Part shown: in pieces, positions 39,817 to 53,715 of the stretch
Numbering within the stretch: position 1 is the stretch's first letter
How the letters are laid out: every line of letters starts with the position of its first letter
NCBI GenBank assembly: GCA_907165065.1
Contig: OU015539.1
Span: 15,220,816-15,284,815 of the forward strand
Source of the DNA: Caprimulgus europaeus
Lineage: Eukaryota; Chordata; Aves; Caprimulgiformes; Caprimulgidae
Direction of reading: 5' to 3'
DNA length: 64,000 nt
Made by a program: the position numbers and the translations under genes
Notes under the pieces: model-generated
What the model saw: the letters and a program-made list of their open reading frames with translations, nothing else
Databases searched by the model: none
Told to the model about the DNA's origin: nothing

Positions 39817-41343
39817 AGTGCTTTGTAGCAGCATCCTGTATGTTTACAAGCAGAGCAAGGCTGCATTTGGCAGAGATAAAACAAAGCAGTAACTCAAACA
39901 CAAGAGGATATTAATTTAGATGAGTTTTATGTGCCCAAAGGGACACAGAATGCCCTCTCTCTCCTCGAGTTTCACACTAGAAAATGTTCAAGGTATAGAT
40001 GTGTGCAAGGACTCAGTATCCATGCTGAAGATAAAACCCCATGTTACAAGCTTGAGCATTAGGGAAGGGTCAGTGTTTCCTATCAGTATTTGGAAAGATA
40101 TATAAAGATATATAATATCAATATTATACAGCACTGCAGCCAGGTGATTTTTGCATACTAAATATTTTGCGATTTAGCTAACACAGGGCTGAAACACACC
40201 ATTCTCTGAAGAAGCCTTTTCTGTTCCATTAACCTCCCAAACACCAAGGGTGTCTTAATTTTGCACACACACTGCACAAGTGCATTGTTTGATTCAGGAT
40301 TTTCTGTAAGCAGGGACCATCTCTACTTACACAGATGTGAAGAGTCACACCACTGCAATGTGCACAGACACAGATCCCTCTGCAATCTCTGCAGCAAGCC
40401 ACGTCCTTGCATGAGCATTCTGTACTGTGATAAATTAATTTCTACCTATTATAAGGCAGTCAACATCAGTTGGGGTTTTCATTTGCTTTTTTTAAACCTG
40501 TGTGACCTTTCAAGTGTTATGATGTGGACAGATCTTCCAGTATTTCTTTCTGGCCTTGTTAACACTGGAACAAGGTTGTGGAACCATGCAATGAGGAAAC
40601 AAGCACTTGAGGAGTGGTCAAGCCCATCAAGGTACACAAGAAATCAAGGGCAGATATGAAAGGTAAATGTCAGGAAGATTCAGGTTTTCTGATTTTATTT
40701 TGGGAGAAGGAGAACAAAGGAGAGAAACTAAAAGTAGTGACTTTGCTTCAGGTATATTATCAGAGTCAGCAATAAAGCCATCTCTAATTCAATGCCAAAA
40801 TAATACAAATACCTGTATTTGTGCACATCTTGGAGAGAGAGGCTGCCTTGCAATCATTTCAGGGTATGATAATACAGAATTCTAAGTTGTTACAACATCA
40901 TGCAGTACAAATATAGAATAATTAGCCACTGTCTTGTCTTCACTCAGAATGAAGTTTAAGGCTTAGATTCTTTGCATGTTTAAGGACAGAAGGAAAGCAG
41001 GATTAAAGACTTTAGCCATACCATTCGTTCCATCCAAGATTAAGCTTTACCAGAAATTACTATATACCTCTAAAATCATAGTTCAAATTATGTTAAAGTC
41101 ATTTTAACTTATGAACCAGCCTTTATGGATCAGTGTCTCAAGTTAAAATTTCTCTTTCCTCAGCTACATGCCTCCAGTCTTAGAAGGTGAAAGACAGTTG
41201 CTGGAACTGCAGAGAGCCTGAAAGGGAAACCACAGCACACCCATACCCAGGCACACACATTTAAGATCACATTTCCTTTAGAAGCTGAGGGATTATCTTA
41301 CTCTCTGAAATTGCAGAATGTTCTTAAACTATTATCTCTTGTG

Positions 41344-41463
41344 GTCTATCGCCACATCACCCTGAACACAATTGATATCACCCATCTTGGAAACCAGACA
41401 AGGTCAAGCCCAGTTACTGCTTGGACAGGAGACAGCTTGTGAGCACTAGGTGCTATAGGCTCC
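41344..41463 (+). pseudogene. 5S rRNA pseudogene (retrocopy)
   Basis: About 120 bp aligns end to end with vertebrate 5S rRNA (121 nt). Recognisable pieces are GTCTATCGCCACATCACCCT at the 5' end, ATCTTGGAAACC in the middle, GCTTGGACAGGAGAC after it, and AGGTGCTATAGGCT at the 3' end. A hand alignment needs a one-base deletion near the centre and gives roughly 70 percent identity. Many differences are C-to-T or G-to-A, as expected from decay of CpG-rich 5S sequence. The internal promoter region (normally AGCTAAGCAGGGTCGGGCC) is badly altered, so transcription by RNA polymerase III is not expected. It directly precedes a CR1 fragment in the same orientation. A 5S-headed SINE is the main alternative, but no SINE body follows. 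Confidence 0.87.
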
Positions 41464-41940
41464 CAAAGCTTGGCTGAAGTGAACACCTGGATGCCACATC
41501 AAGGGCAGCCAGAAGAGCTTCTACTGCTACATTAGCTGTATAAGCCTAAACAAAGAAATACAGGCTTATGGCTGAATGGAGTGGGGGATTTAGTGGCAGC
41601 AAAGACAGACAAGGCCAAGGCACTCAATGCCCTCTTTGCCTCAGTCTCCATCAGTAAGGTCTCCCTGACCTCTCTGCATCTTAGATGCAAGGTTCAAGGA
41701 GGAGATAAACTACCAGGAAAAAATCAGGATCAAGTTAGGGATGACCTGAGAGAACTCATCCTACACAAGACCATGGGACCAGAGAGGCTGCACCTGAGTG
41801 CACTGAGACAGACTGTGTCACTGTGATTTGTGGCTCTGAGGACAATGGAGGTGGGGTAAAGAGAACCCTGACAACTGGAGAAAGGTAGATGTTGCATCCA
41901 TCTTCAAAATAGCCAGAAAAGAACACAGCAGAGATTTCTT
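41464..41940 (+). mobile_element. CR1 LINE fragment, reverse-transcriptase region
   Basis: The DNA following the 5S copy reads as degraded CR1 ORF2. The order is ATCAAGGGCAGCCAGAAGAG and a FYCYIS segment (family: GFYKYI), then LNGVGDLV, DKAKALNALFASV (family: EKAELLNAFFASVF), DQVRDDLRELILHKTMGPER (family: HKSMGPDGLHP) and finally DNWRKVDVASIFKIARK (family: DWRKANVTPIFKKGKK). Several frame changes and stops break the frame, so it is dead. The 5' edge lies between 41464 and about 41490. The match fades after about 41940 before the catalytic YxDD region, and no CR1 3' UTR is present, so the 3' half has been lost or the copy was broken later. Confidence 0.85.
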
Positions 41941-44900
41941 TCTGTGCAACAGCTAGAACTGAAGAAGTTACAGTCTACACCACTATTGTCAGTGTCCTGC
42001 TGTAGCTAAGACTGCCACAAACTGAAAGCACTCTCATTCAACTCTACTGGAAATTCACCCTCAAAAGCTGTATCCACTGAGCCACAGACACCAGGGCAAG
42101 AAGCCAACAGTGGAGCAATCAGGAAAAAGGAAATCCCTTGCATCACAAGATTCATCTGCCTGAAACCATCTGGAAATTGACTCTTCAGGATATAAAGTTC
42201 ACAGCACACTTTCTGAAGAAACCCAAGCAAAAAAGATTCACAAGTTTCCTGGGCTTTGACCCATAACAGACTCAAACATCCTCCTCTGGTTTGATATAGT
42301 TCAGAGGAAGATTTAAGTGAGAGGTAAAAATTTTCCACTAAGACATGGAAAATTCCTTATCCTTCTCCAACCAGTTCCACTTGATCTACTTATTTCCAAA
42401 AGGATGAAATCCTGTTGTTTCATATCTCTGGGGTGATACTGTGAACAACAGGAGTCTATGAACCCAAAAATCAGGAAGAAAGATGCAACAGCTACTCCCT
42501 TCACATCAGAGGTTTGGAGGAATTGTATGAGTAACTTACCAGCCAGCACACAATCAGGAAGACTGTCTGCTTGGAGTAAGCTTGCTGGCATTTTGCAACT
42601 TCTAACCTTTTTTAGCGTGAAAAATGCAGAGGATGCTGTTAGAGTCTCACAAAATCCTAATAACCTTTTCTCATAAGTTTTGGGAGTTGGAAACATGACT
42701 TTTGTTTCCACTAGCATAGAAATCCTTGCATGAATGAGTCCATTAGATTTCACACAAGAATAAAGCCACTGGTGCTTTTACTTTTGTCCACAAGCTCAAC
42801 ACAAATATATCAGGAAGTGATAGTTGCCACTCCCCTGTTCTTCCTCTGTGAAACAGTATGTCAGTCCTCATAAGAAACAGAAAAGAAAACACATCCATTA
42901 ATTTTGTTGGAAATGGCTTGATATTTTTCTTAAGAAAGACATAATTTGTTGACAGCGACCCATCACAACAGCTGCTACACTGAAGCTTAAGAGTAACAAA
43001 AAAATAGGTGCTTAAAAATTAATCTTAATGGAGTCAACTTAATATGCTTTGACCAGCAGGCCTAGAAGAGTGCTCTGAGGATAAACATGACTTGTCAGGT
43101 AGCATGGAGAGGTAAAAAAAAGCATTAAGAACTTCCTAACTACCAGTTATTCTCACAGAGAAGATCAGCCTGGTATCCTGGCAGGTCACAAACATTCAAA
43201 CACACACTCCTTTAGCAGCAGGAGTTACCAAATGGCAGGCTTCCAGGGACTGCCTCTGTCATGTCTGAGGTGCCCCACCATACACTGTGACCAGATCCTA
43301 CCAAAACATCTGAGGCATTTTCCAAAGCTGTGGGATCCAAATCCTGACTCTGTCCTGATTTTAAGGGGAAATAGTTGGTGATAATTTTCTTTTCTTCCTC
43401 ACCCATTTTCTAGTCTTCTAAATTCACTTTTTTCCTCTTTTTCTCCCACTCTGTCACTGCTGCAAAGGAAACAAGCAAGCATGGGAAAAGTGACCAATTG
43501 TAAATATTTTTCATATTTTCACTTTGGGTAATTTTAAAAATAAAGAGAGGAGCAGAAATCTTCAGAATGGGAACGTTCAATGGGGCGATGTTTGGAGGTT
43601 TGCAGTGTGGTTTGGATTTTAATTAGCTCTCTAACAGCATTTTTTACAGTTAGGAAGTCTTCAAGGCATGTTAAAAAAAATGCAGATATAGTCCAAGAGT
43701 GTGCCATCAAACGTTCATTGTTTGGTCTCTCTGGAAACCATATCCAATATATCTGGGGAATTAATGGAACTTTTGGGCAATCAATAATCACTCCTTTTGT
43801 TTTGGCTCTCTCCCATGCTGTTGTTTATTCAGTCTCTCAAAGTAAACTAATTTCATTGCACTTTAGATTCCAGGTGAAACAGATAACTAAATGCTCAAAT
43901 TCATCAGTTCAAAGTCAGTTCCTCTTCTACACAATGAATCAGCTGCAAAGACACTGCACACACAGGGGCTCAGAGAAGAACGGGCTCAAGTACCCACAGA
44001 TACACCATGTCACCAACTTAACAAGATGCCAACCATGGATCACTCCACTGAGTACTGGCAGCTGTAGCAGGCTCTTAGGTGTGCAGATGCAAATGGCAAA
44101 TAGCTAAGGACACACCACACTTATAGGGGGCAAAGGGAAAAAAAACAACCCTGAATGTCCACAGAGCAGTGCAATGCAAGAGCACGTCCATGTGCAGAAT
44201 GCCACACGTATTTATTCCTCCCAGGTACGTTGCCTGCACTCAATAACAATCCAGTTCAGATGAGCACACTCCAGATGAACAGCCCGTCCCATCACTGTGT
44301 GCTATTGTTCACACACACCAGCTCTTCCTCACGCCATTTCAATACACACCATGGAAACTCTTGACGCAAACGGCCTTTGTTTCTTCTGCTAAAGATTGGT
44401 AACATTAACTCATTAACCATAAATATTTAAAGTGCAGCTCATAACATCGTTTCCCCTCGACCACTATGCTGCTGTTATTAAGGTGCCGCTTTCAAACTTG
44501 AGCTCTATCTAAATGGCTTTTTACCAGCAGTTCCCAAATGAGGCAAGGAAGCAAGTCCAACGCCTTCAAGGTCACTGTTTGCCTGTCACATTTCACTGAT
44601 GGTTATAACTGTTGTGGTTTTCCACCTTGAGAGGACAGGAAGCTAAAAGTCTTCTGGGTAATCAAATGCACATGTAGAAACAATAAGATACACCCATAAA
44701 AAGATGAGTGCCAAGCTTATTAATACAGTTTGCTTTGCCAGAAATGGCAGCTAGCTCTGAGTGTTCTCAGGCACCTTTTGCCTGATTTGGTTTTTTTTCT
44801 TTTTCACGTACTATGGAGGTGCAAACAATCAATGCCCCTGGAATCCACCACAGCAAAAAGCAGAAAAAGGACATCTGAAACTTCCATGTGTAACTGCTAT

Positions 44901-47900
44901 CTGCACACACTTCATTTTTAACTCATTCCTGGAATGTTTTATTTAACATAAGACAAGATGGAGAAGGAAGGCTGCTCTCTGTTGCTGTTTCTGCATAACA
45001 CTTGTTTAACAACATGTGTTAGGAACAGGCTCTTCTGAACAACAGGTATGCTGACCCAAGCAGAAGAAAGCAGGATCTTTTTGAAGGAGAGTGCATGAAT
45101 TTCTCATGTAGCTGCTTTTCCAATACACCATCTCACTTGCTTTCATTCAAAAAAACACTTATAAACTACAATAAATTATTTCCAGAGGACAGTAAGGAAG
45201 CACAAGGACACCACTGAACGAGACATCCTACAAGCACACGCAGAACAGAAAGATACCATCTCCTCTGAGGAACTCAGGAGGCTAATAAAAGAAACAAAAC
45301 GGCAAAAAAGAGGCAGATAGGGGACTGGAAAGCAACACCACAATATTTGGTAGGAACTGGTGGGATTTCTACATGTCATCAAGTTCTCTTGTAGACATCA
45401 CAGGCCTAACAAGGGATTGAAAAATAAGGAAGCCTTGGGAAGAATATATTTAACATCCCGCTTCTTCAAGAAGCTGTGAGAAATTGATTATCTGTTACCT
45501 CCCCTCAAAAATGTTCCAAATATATATATTTTTTAAAAAGCTTCTTTCTATAGTTTTAGTCTTTCTTGAGGACTGGGGTTTTTTTTTTTGCTCATTAGCT
45601 GAAAGATACAAGCTTTAACTTGAATACATAGTCAAAGCTCTTCAAAGAGAGGAACACAAGTGCGTACCACTTACCTAATGATGATTTTTGCTTTATTCAT
45701 GCTGTTGAACCATTTTCCTTTGAATTTTCAATCATTAGCATCTGTTTATTTTGAGGTTGACAGTGCTAAAGAAAAAAGGTTCTCATTCCAAATTAGTTTT
45801 AATTAATCATTAAGTACTAATTAATTTCTCATTTGCCTGGTTTGAGGAGTTCTACTTACCATTTCAGTCATCTAACTAAACAGTTTGAGGAGTTTTGAGT
45901 TCTTAATTTATTTATTTTTTTCAGTCCTTGTTTTACAAGTGTCACTTGTTTCATTAATACAGGAAAAGTTCACGATTGTTTGAACTGAGCATATTGTTCT
46001 TGGATGTCTAATCACAAGATACAGGCTGCTAGCATTTTGACTTGCTTTCCCCTTTCCCTTACAAAGTATCCCCCTTCAAAAGAAAAGTGGACACTGAAAA
46101 CAGAGAGCAAACCATAGGCCAAATGTAATTTAGTTTCACTGGCCCTGGTTTTATGTTACTTTAGAGAAATAAAAGCAAAAATGCATTCCAACATTTTGAA
46201 TCAGTTTTCACTATCAGCAAGACTGTCTCTGTAAGAGACTCAATAGGATGCTCTAGTTCTAAGTAGCTGAAGAATACACAACCACAGCTATTCAGCCCAT
46301 ATTATTTCAATATAAGTTTTCTTCCTCCCTCCAACTTTTGTCACCTCAACTATTGTAGACCCTGAATCTAGACTTAAACATAACTGTTTCCCATCACCTC
46401 AAACAAATGGGAAAAATAAATTAAGTCTGAAGATTATGCAATGACAAGTAACTTTCAATATCTTAACTGTCAAGATTTAAATCAACAACATTAATGACTT
46501 AAGTCCCAGTGCAGCCTGGCAAGAAAAATCAATGTGGTATATCAGAACATTCTAAATCTTTAGCATATACACTAGAGGAGTCATTAATAATTCTAACATC
46601 TAGGTACTTTCTTGTATCAGCTGTAACACTGAGCATTGAATACAAAGGTGAGGTTTTTAGGCGCTTGGCTTGTTGTTTTGTTTTGGTTTTAAGTTATTCA
46701 GGATGGGTTTTTACTAAACTCCCAAGTCTTCAGATCCTTTTACTAGCCCCCAGAACTGTGTTGTCTACACAGTAATGAAAATGGCACCCACAGTTCATAA
46801 AAATCAATTTTAAATCTGTCCATTGCACACAATGTATTATTTGTACTCTAGATACAGAAGTACAGCTTCCTGTAGCAAATGAAATTACTTACAGTTCATT
46901 TGTTATCCCTGCCTGAAGGTTTGCTGATCCAAAAGCATACCAGAAACTGACCCATTGGCCAGCCTGGCTCCCTGGTTCCTGTTTGCATCAGGCTCCACAA
47001 AAGATACAGCCTTGAGAATGACAGATTTCTGCATCTGATCTTTGCCTCAGTTGATAGATTCTCAAATGAAATATTTGGAAAATATCTCTGAGTTTACAGA
47101 ACAACATATGCATTTTGAGTTCCACAACTATTTGTAGTCTGACCCACAAGGAAGCACATTGTTTTCTTCTCTTTCTGGGGCCTTTCTTTCAAACAAAGCA
47201 AAGGATAAGTTCCCACAGGGACTCAAACACTGTTTGCACACAGGAGGCACTGATGGCAGTACTACTGGTGGTGAAGAGGTTCATACAGTGATAGGTGATG
47301 TAGGCTGAGGCTCTGCAACTGCAATATAGCACTGCAATAATCCATCAGTGAGAACTCCAGTACTTACTCCAGCAGCACAAGAATTTGGAATAAAAATGCC
47401 TTTGGATTTTAAGGTGCAGTGATACAGACAGCAAAATATATTTTAACTTAGGATGCTTTCAAATGTGTTTAACAGGAGAGAAGAGAAGATGATGCTCAAC
47501 CTCACTGAGAGTTTCACTGCAGTTAGTTGAAAGTTGCACACGTATGCAAATATATTTGCCAGGTAGCACAGAAATTTACAGCACTAAATTCAAGCTGAGT
47601 TAAGGAAACTCTAAAGAACTTTCAGCCATATGCCTACCCATGCTGGCTTCCAAGTGCACAACACTGACACTGTACAGCAGTATTACAGGAGTACATACAC
47701 AATACCCAATCATCACTGAGTAAATAAACAGCACTCCACTACAGGGACACGGATGTTTTAAAAGGATTGGAGAAAATGTGCAAGCAAAAATTAATGATGG
47801 GTTCTTGGCTTCTTTAAGTTTAACCTTGGTGGAATATTTTTCTCGGAGGAGGGGTGAGTTTGAGGTTTTTTTTTTGGAGGGGGGCTCTTATTTACTGAAA

Positions 47901-49071
47901 CTTTAGACTTACCAGAGAGATGGTTCCTGCTACCTGCTTGAAAACCACATAGTAGTAGCGGATTCATAAAAGCCTCGGTCACACACCTGAAATGACAGCT
48001 TTGAAATGGCTCAAGAGCTGGAGGATTAGAAAAGAATGCGGACAGCAGCCTCTGGGCGCGGTAGCTCCATTCAGCAAACACCAAGGAGGCTTTCCCAGCT
48101 TTTACACCCTGCCTCAGCCTCTGGCCACACACTAGAACAGGCTTTCTGTGGAAACACATACTGGGATGGTAAAGGAACGGGGATAAACAAGGACCCCTCA
48201 GTGTATTACTGCAGTTATCTGGCCAACAATGTTTGAGAGGGCTTGAAGTGCCCTTCAAACAAGGATATCGAGACTTAATAACCTTCCTGTTGGGTTAACT
48301 TTGCCACCACGCTGAAAACCTATTTGTTTAACTTCACTGCTTTAGCTGGTATTACACAAACCTCTGCCCCTTCTTCACTCTGCATTTCTCCTTGGATTTC
48401 TATCTCCTCTTGTTTTTCCTAAGATATGTATCCTACAGTCATAGAGCAAACGTGCCTTTGGCAGGCACACATGGAAGAACCATAGGTCAAGAAGATGGAA
48501 AACAAATGAGAGTGCATCTCATCAGAGGATAAAGTACGTTTGAGTACCCTCTGAATGAACACTTGTACAGTGGCTTTTGATTACTTTTTTATATTTTTAA
48601 ATACTCAACATTTCAAACATTGTATCACACCGGTATCAGCAAGAGTCCCACTTACAGGAGGGAACTAAAACTAAAATACAAGTTACCATAAAAGGAAAAA
48701 AAAAACAACAAAATTTAAACAATCACTGAAAGCAAACCAGATTGTCACACAAAACTGCCTGGCAGAACTGAGAAACTGAGTTATTCAGTGGCCTGGCACC
48801 CCCATCCTGCTGGCTGGGCTGCAGGGCTCCACATTCCCCAGGGTGGAGGTTTCAGCTCACTGGGCTGGCTCCAAGCAAGGTCCCTTTCACAAACACCTGC
48901 CACTAATGTCCTCTGGCTGCTTACAGCACCTTCCATTCCATGCACTGCACTCTGTTTTGAACAGGATGTGTCCCAGCCTTAGAGAACACAGCTGTGCTTG
49001 AGGTTAACCAAAAAGGAGCAATTATCATGGAGGCTGTCCCATGCTACACCTCATCAGGAGACACCAGCATG

Positions 49072-49094
49072 AGCCCTATTATAGCCCTATTATT
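49072..49094. repeat. Tandem 11 bp repeat, two copies
   Basis: AGCCCTATTAT occurs twice head to tail, followed by T-rich sequence. Confidence 0.7.
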
Positions 49095-50299
49095 TATTGT
49101 TTGCATTGCTCTAGCACCTAGCAACCTCTACCATGAAGCAGTGTGGTTTGATGGTAAGTACTGCACACACAAGGAAAAAAAAAAGGCAACCTGACAGAAA
49201 GTTGTTAAAAAGATCAGCTGTGCTCAAAACATTACAGAACATTTAGTATCAGCACAGGCCTGAGAAGGTAAAGGCTTGGTGCCTTTCAAAAGGTGCCTAC
49301 ATTCAGTTAATTAATCTTCAGATTAGACACTCAGATATTCATGGCTACATGTACCCTACCTTCTGCAGAGTTCATATTCCCTGAACCTCCAGCAAGCCTC
49401 CTGGCTAACCAGATTGGGTGTGTAGATGCATTTGTAATACACATCAAGTTAGGGAGAGATTTTCCCATCTAGAAACAGTGAATGTATTAAGCATTAAAGT
49501 TTGCTCTTTGGAGCTTATTTCAAAAGCAGAGCTTACAAGCAGTTCAGAAAGCATTTGGTTGTCAAGCTGTTGACACTACAGAATTGCTGTACTGGTTATT
49601 TTATGGTAATTACATAGCAGAGATCTGGCATCTTTATTAAAAAGCCACTCCCATTTCATGAGTAACAGGAACTGCTTGCTCCAAACAAAAAATGCAAATC
49701 CATTGCTTGTCTAGATTTGTGAATACTTGGAAAGATTTTGCTCAAAAGGTGAACATTTGCTATTTCATGTCAGAAAAATAAAAGCTAACAAATACAAGGA
49801 AATGGTAAAAGAAAAAAAAATCAAGATGAGAAGGGAGAAAAATACACACCTCCTATCTGCAAAGGCAGCAGCCCAGTAATGCTGCCAAGGTACTCTGAGC
49901 TAACAGACTTGAACTGGTGACCACTTGAAAACTCACTAATTCCACCTTTTGCATCTGTTTAATCACACACAGGTAGCCAGCCAGCAGTCACTTGGCCATG
50001 TATTATTCCCATAGGAGTATTCCTCTCCATCAGCTAACTAGAGACACCAACAGTTCAGCATTTCAGGTGTCAAGGCAGTTTCAACTGAAATTCCTTATGC
50101 AGGAGGAAAAAAAATACAAAACAAAACAACAAACCAACACAAAAATCCTGGCAACTGGCAGCCACAAGGAAAAGCAGTTTCCTTCCACTTTAAGCATGGA
50201 CAGAGTTTAACACAGTAAGTAAACAACTGCTCTAGCTTCTCACTGCTGCTTCTTCTGATCCAATACACAACTACTCTCCCAAGAGTCCAAAGAAGTTGA

Positions 50300-50315
50300 A
50301 ACACACACACACACA
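50300..50315. repeat. (AC)n microsatellite
   Basis: About eight AC units followed by an A run. Confidence 0.85.
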
Positions 50316-52904
50316 AAAAAGAGAAACAAAAATGCTGAAGGAAAAGGAAGGATTTCAAATGAAGACAGATATATGTGCAAAGAAAGGAAAGAGAGAAATT
50401 ATGTTTGTATGCTTCTTCAAATACCAGACATCGAAACAGCACATTAATAGGCACAGATGTTTGTAGGAGAGGTAATGGCATCTGTTCTCTACATGTACAT
50501 CTGTGGCACCAAAATACAGATGTCCTTGTTATCACCTCTTTTAGGTGCCAACAGGACTGTTCTGCACCTTATTTTCTTCTCCTTCCCCAATTCATCTACT
50601 TGTCTTTTGGCAACAGACAGGTGCAAACAAATTGTCCATCAAAACAACCAGCTTCCTTGGCCATCCCAACAAAAGGGATGAAGCATTAAATGCAAACAGC
50701 CACACTCACACTCCTAGAATTGGTTACTTCTGGTTAAGTCTCATTTTAAAGCTTTCAAAGCTGCTACAGAGCGTGAGTAAACACAGTGCTCATTTCAAGT
50801 CAGGGAGAGACATTCCAACATATCTTCCCCAGCCATGTGTGAAAATCCCACCTACATACCACGCTGATTACGCTGGGACACAGCTGCTATTTACAGGGCA
50901 GAGCTGAGATCAGAGAAGTGCCTTCCACTGCAGCTACTCCTGCTTAACTAACTGCTGTCAATCTCCTCCTGGGCAGCTGCCATGAACTCCACATTTTTTT
51001 CATACCAGTTTCTTGTTTGAAAGTTGCAGTTCCAGAGTAATTTTCAAACTAAAATCCAAGGAAGTTTCTTATTACTGCTTTGTTTAAAATAGTTCAGATT
51101 CACTTTTAAATGCATGTAAAATGCTTGCTTGACATTTCAAAAACCTGCAGGCCTACCAGTTTCTACTGATCCCATGGCAGATCTGTGTGGAATTCGACGC
51201 CTGCTCAAATCCAGCAAGCTGACTGCAAAAAAACATAAAGATTTCTCTCACAGGCAAAGCCATCTATAAACACAGATGCAACTGTTCAAAGTGACTTTAT
51301 CTCTAGCCCAGTTTCCCAAAGGTGGCATAAATTTTGGTTTTAAGTGTGTGGCATGAATATAGGACCAATCAGTGAATATTAAAGTTTCTATTTTTACACA
51401 AATGCATAAGCATTAATGCAATGTTTAAAAATGCAATCTAAAGATTAGATAATACACAACTTAATTTCAGCAGCAATTCAAAGTAATTACAATACAGAAG
51501 CACCAGGTTTTTTCCTAGTTAAATATATTTAGCTAGGAAAGAAGTTCAAAAAAACAACTGTCTAAAATCTACATCTTTACATTGCACTATGCACCTCCAG
51601 TCAGTCTTAAGACTCCATTTTGCATTTCTTTACGTGTTGAATTCAATTATTCAACCTGAGTTCTTCCTGAAAACAAAGGATTTCCACTGAATTCAATTTT
51701 ACATTCCACAGAATATTGCTTGCCACAACCATCTCTCTAACACACGGTGTAAAACAGAGTTACTAACACCAGATGACGTTAAACAAATGGCAACAGTAAT
51801 TAAAATTGATAAGAAGTCTGTGTTCTTCGGGACCTCTTTTCAAGTCTAACAGTAAGCTCTGGAATTGCCAGCCACTGAAGGTTTTTATGACTTTGCTTTT
51901 TATGAATGCATGGCCTAACAGGAGATAAGCGCTTTTGTGCACTTGGCTGGTGTTTGCCCATGATCAAGACTGTTGACTGGGGGTTTATTGCTGTGAAAGA
52001 TGCCAACAGCACCCCAAGGACAGACTGGGACATTCCAGCACTTGTCAGAGAGGTGCCAGTTTCCCCTGAATCAAACAGCACTGTGATTTCACAGAGCCAC
52101 AGCAGTGCTGATAACAGCTTTAGACTTGGATGCCAGGGGAGAGAGCAGTCAGACTGTTGTTCACTACAGCTAGAACAGCCTACAGCTTCACTTTAACTTG
52201 TGAGCCAGGGAGGAAGAAGGATCAAACCTTACCTATGACACAGTTGTCAGTTAATCCCTGATGGCACTGCATTAACACCCATCCTGGGGCACTGAGAGCA
52301 GGTGCTCTAAGGTACTAGTGCAATATCAGGCCAGGGTAAACTCAGAAGTACAGACCAGCTGCCTGTTTGTACTGTCACTTTACCTTAGAGCCATTAATAT
52401 TCCCACAGTACTAGATGCTGTAAGGACACACAAGGTGGGAAGACCCCTGGCCTAGAAGAGGATGCTATAGTACAACAGCAGAGATGTCTACCCAGGTAGG
52501 GGTAGTTACTACCTCTGCCAGGCTCAGTGCCAACTTTGGTCCCAGCACCAGCTAGAATTGTTATGCCAAGCCACACGACTAAGCCCTGCCTCTCAGGGGC
52601 TGTGCTAGCGCAGGCACAACCCTACACACTGCTGCAGCTCTGTACCTTTTGGGCCAGAACCAACTCAAGCCCAGCCACTCGGCACTAGGGCAGGGCTTGC
52701 ACATCTGTCCCTTTACCTTCATGTTTAACACGGCTTCATCCAGCCTGATCTAGAAGTCACAGCTCAATTATAATCCACATTTAGGACTAGGAAAGCAAAG
52801 ACACTTAGATGTTTTTCAAACTACTTAGACTAGTATCAAACTTCTTTGAGATATGAAGTGGAGAGAAAGCTACAGCCAGCAAACCTCATTGTTTCATCCA
52901 GGTT

Positions 52905-52990
52905 GGTGCTCATAGAGCTAGTCTCTTCCTCTCCTCTTCTGTAAAATAAAGTGATACAAAGCAGCCAGTAAAGCTGACTTGGAGGAGTTG
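52905..52990 (+). mobile_element. Possible MIR fragment
   Basis: The sequence CTCCTCTTCTGTAAAATAAA followed by CTTGGAGGAGTTGCAAGG and AAGTAAAT resembles the MIR order CTCATCTGTAAAATGGGG, CTCATAGGGTTGTTGTGAGG and ATTAAATGAG. The match is broken by a gap and has many substitutions. It could be a degraded MIR or chance similarity to a T-rich tract. Confidence 0.4.
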
Positions 52991-53346
52991 CAAGGAAGAA
53001 GTAAATTTACAGGCATTCCTTATTCCTTAGTGTCCAGCCTATTTTTCTCCATTTTATTCCATGTATCCAAACTTCTTTCAGCTCATTAATATAAAGAAGC
53101 CACATTTCATTTACACTTTGGGAATGAAGGCATATATTGTCAGGCTTTCCCCTGGCTATTTATCTTCCTTGCACTGCAATAGCAACACTTTCCCTAAAAG
53201 TATGCTGTAGAAAACATTTAATTCTTCCCCACATTTCTCATAAGATAAATGGAAGAACAGGGAAAAGTACAGAAACTACTTTCACTACCACAGCCTCTCC
53301 TAACTATACAGGAAAATCACTTCCTCAAGGCAGTGCTCAATTACTG

Positions 53347-53367
53347 AATACTAGTACTAGTAGTATT
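53347..53367. repeat. Inverted repeat with CTAGTA core
   Basis: AATACTA and TAGTATT arms flank GTACTAG. The core also contains the 12 bp palindrome ACTAGTACTAGT. Confidence 0.6.
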
Positions 53368-53694
53368 ATGGTATCATTATACTAGCTTTATTTGACAAGG
53401 TAGGTGCTAATTTCAATGGTGCAGCCAAATTTTATTCTGCTTAATCATTTGCTGCCTATGAGGCACTGTCACTGGATTTAAATTCTGCCTTCAGCTCCTG
53501 TCCTAAACTCACACCATTTTCCCATGGCTGTGGTATTCCACAGCAACTGGTGGCTAGAATTCAGCAGAATACAAAGACTCTTCTTCACACCACATGGCTT
53601 GAGCATTTGGGAGGGTGGGGAACAGACAAAAAGAGGCACCATATAAAAAGGACAATGACAATGAAGTCTGCTTAACAAACAGCTGTCATGTTCA

Positions 53695-53715
53695 TGAGAG
53701 AGAGAAAGAGAGAGA
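53695..53715. repeat. (GA)n microsatellite
   Basis: GA units with one AAA interruption. Confidence 0.8.

Noticed and set aside
43580..44107. Longest ORF of the window, 175 codons (+).
   Set aside because: No recognisable domain, no splice or promoter context and ordinary intron composition. With this AT content and 128 kb of strand, an ORF of this size is expected by chance.
47791..48258. 155-codon ORF (-), on the KCNQ1 strand.
   Set aside because: No homology to KCNQ1 or any protein I know. It contains low-complexity K/P-rich translation of a G/T tract.
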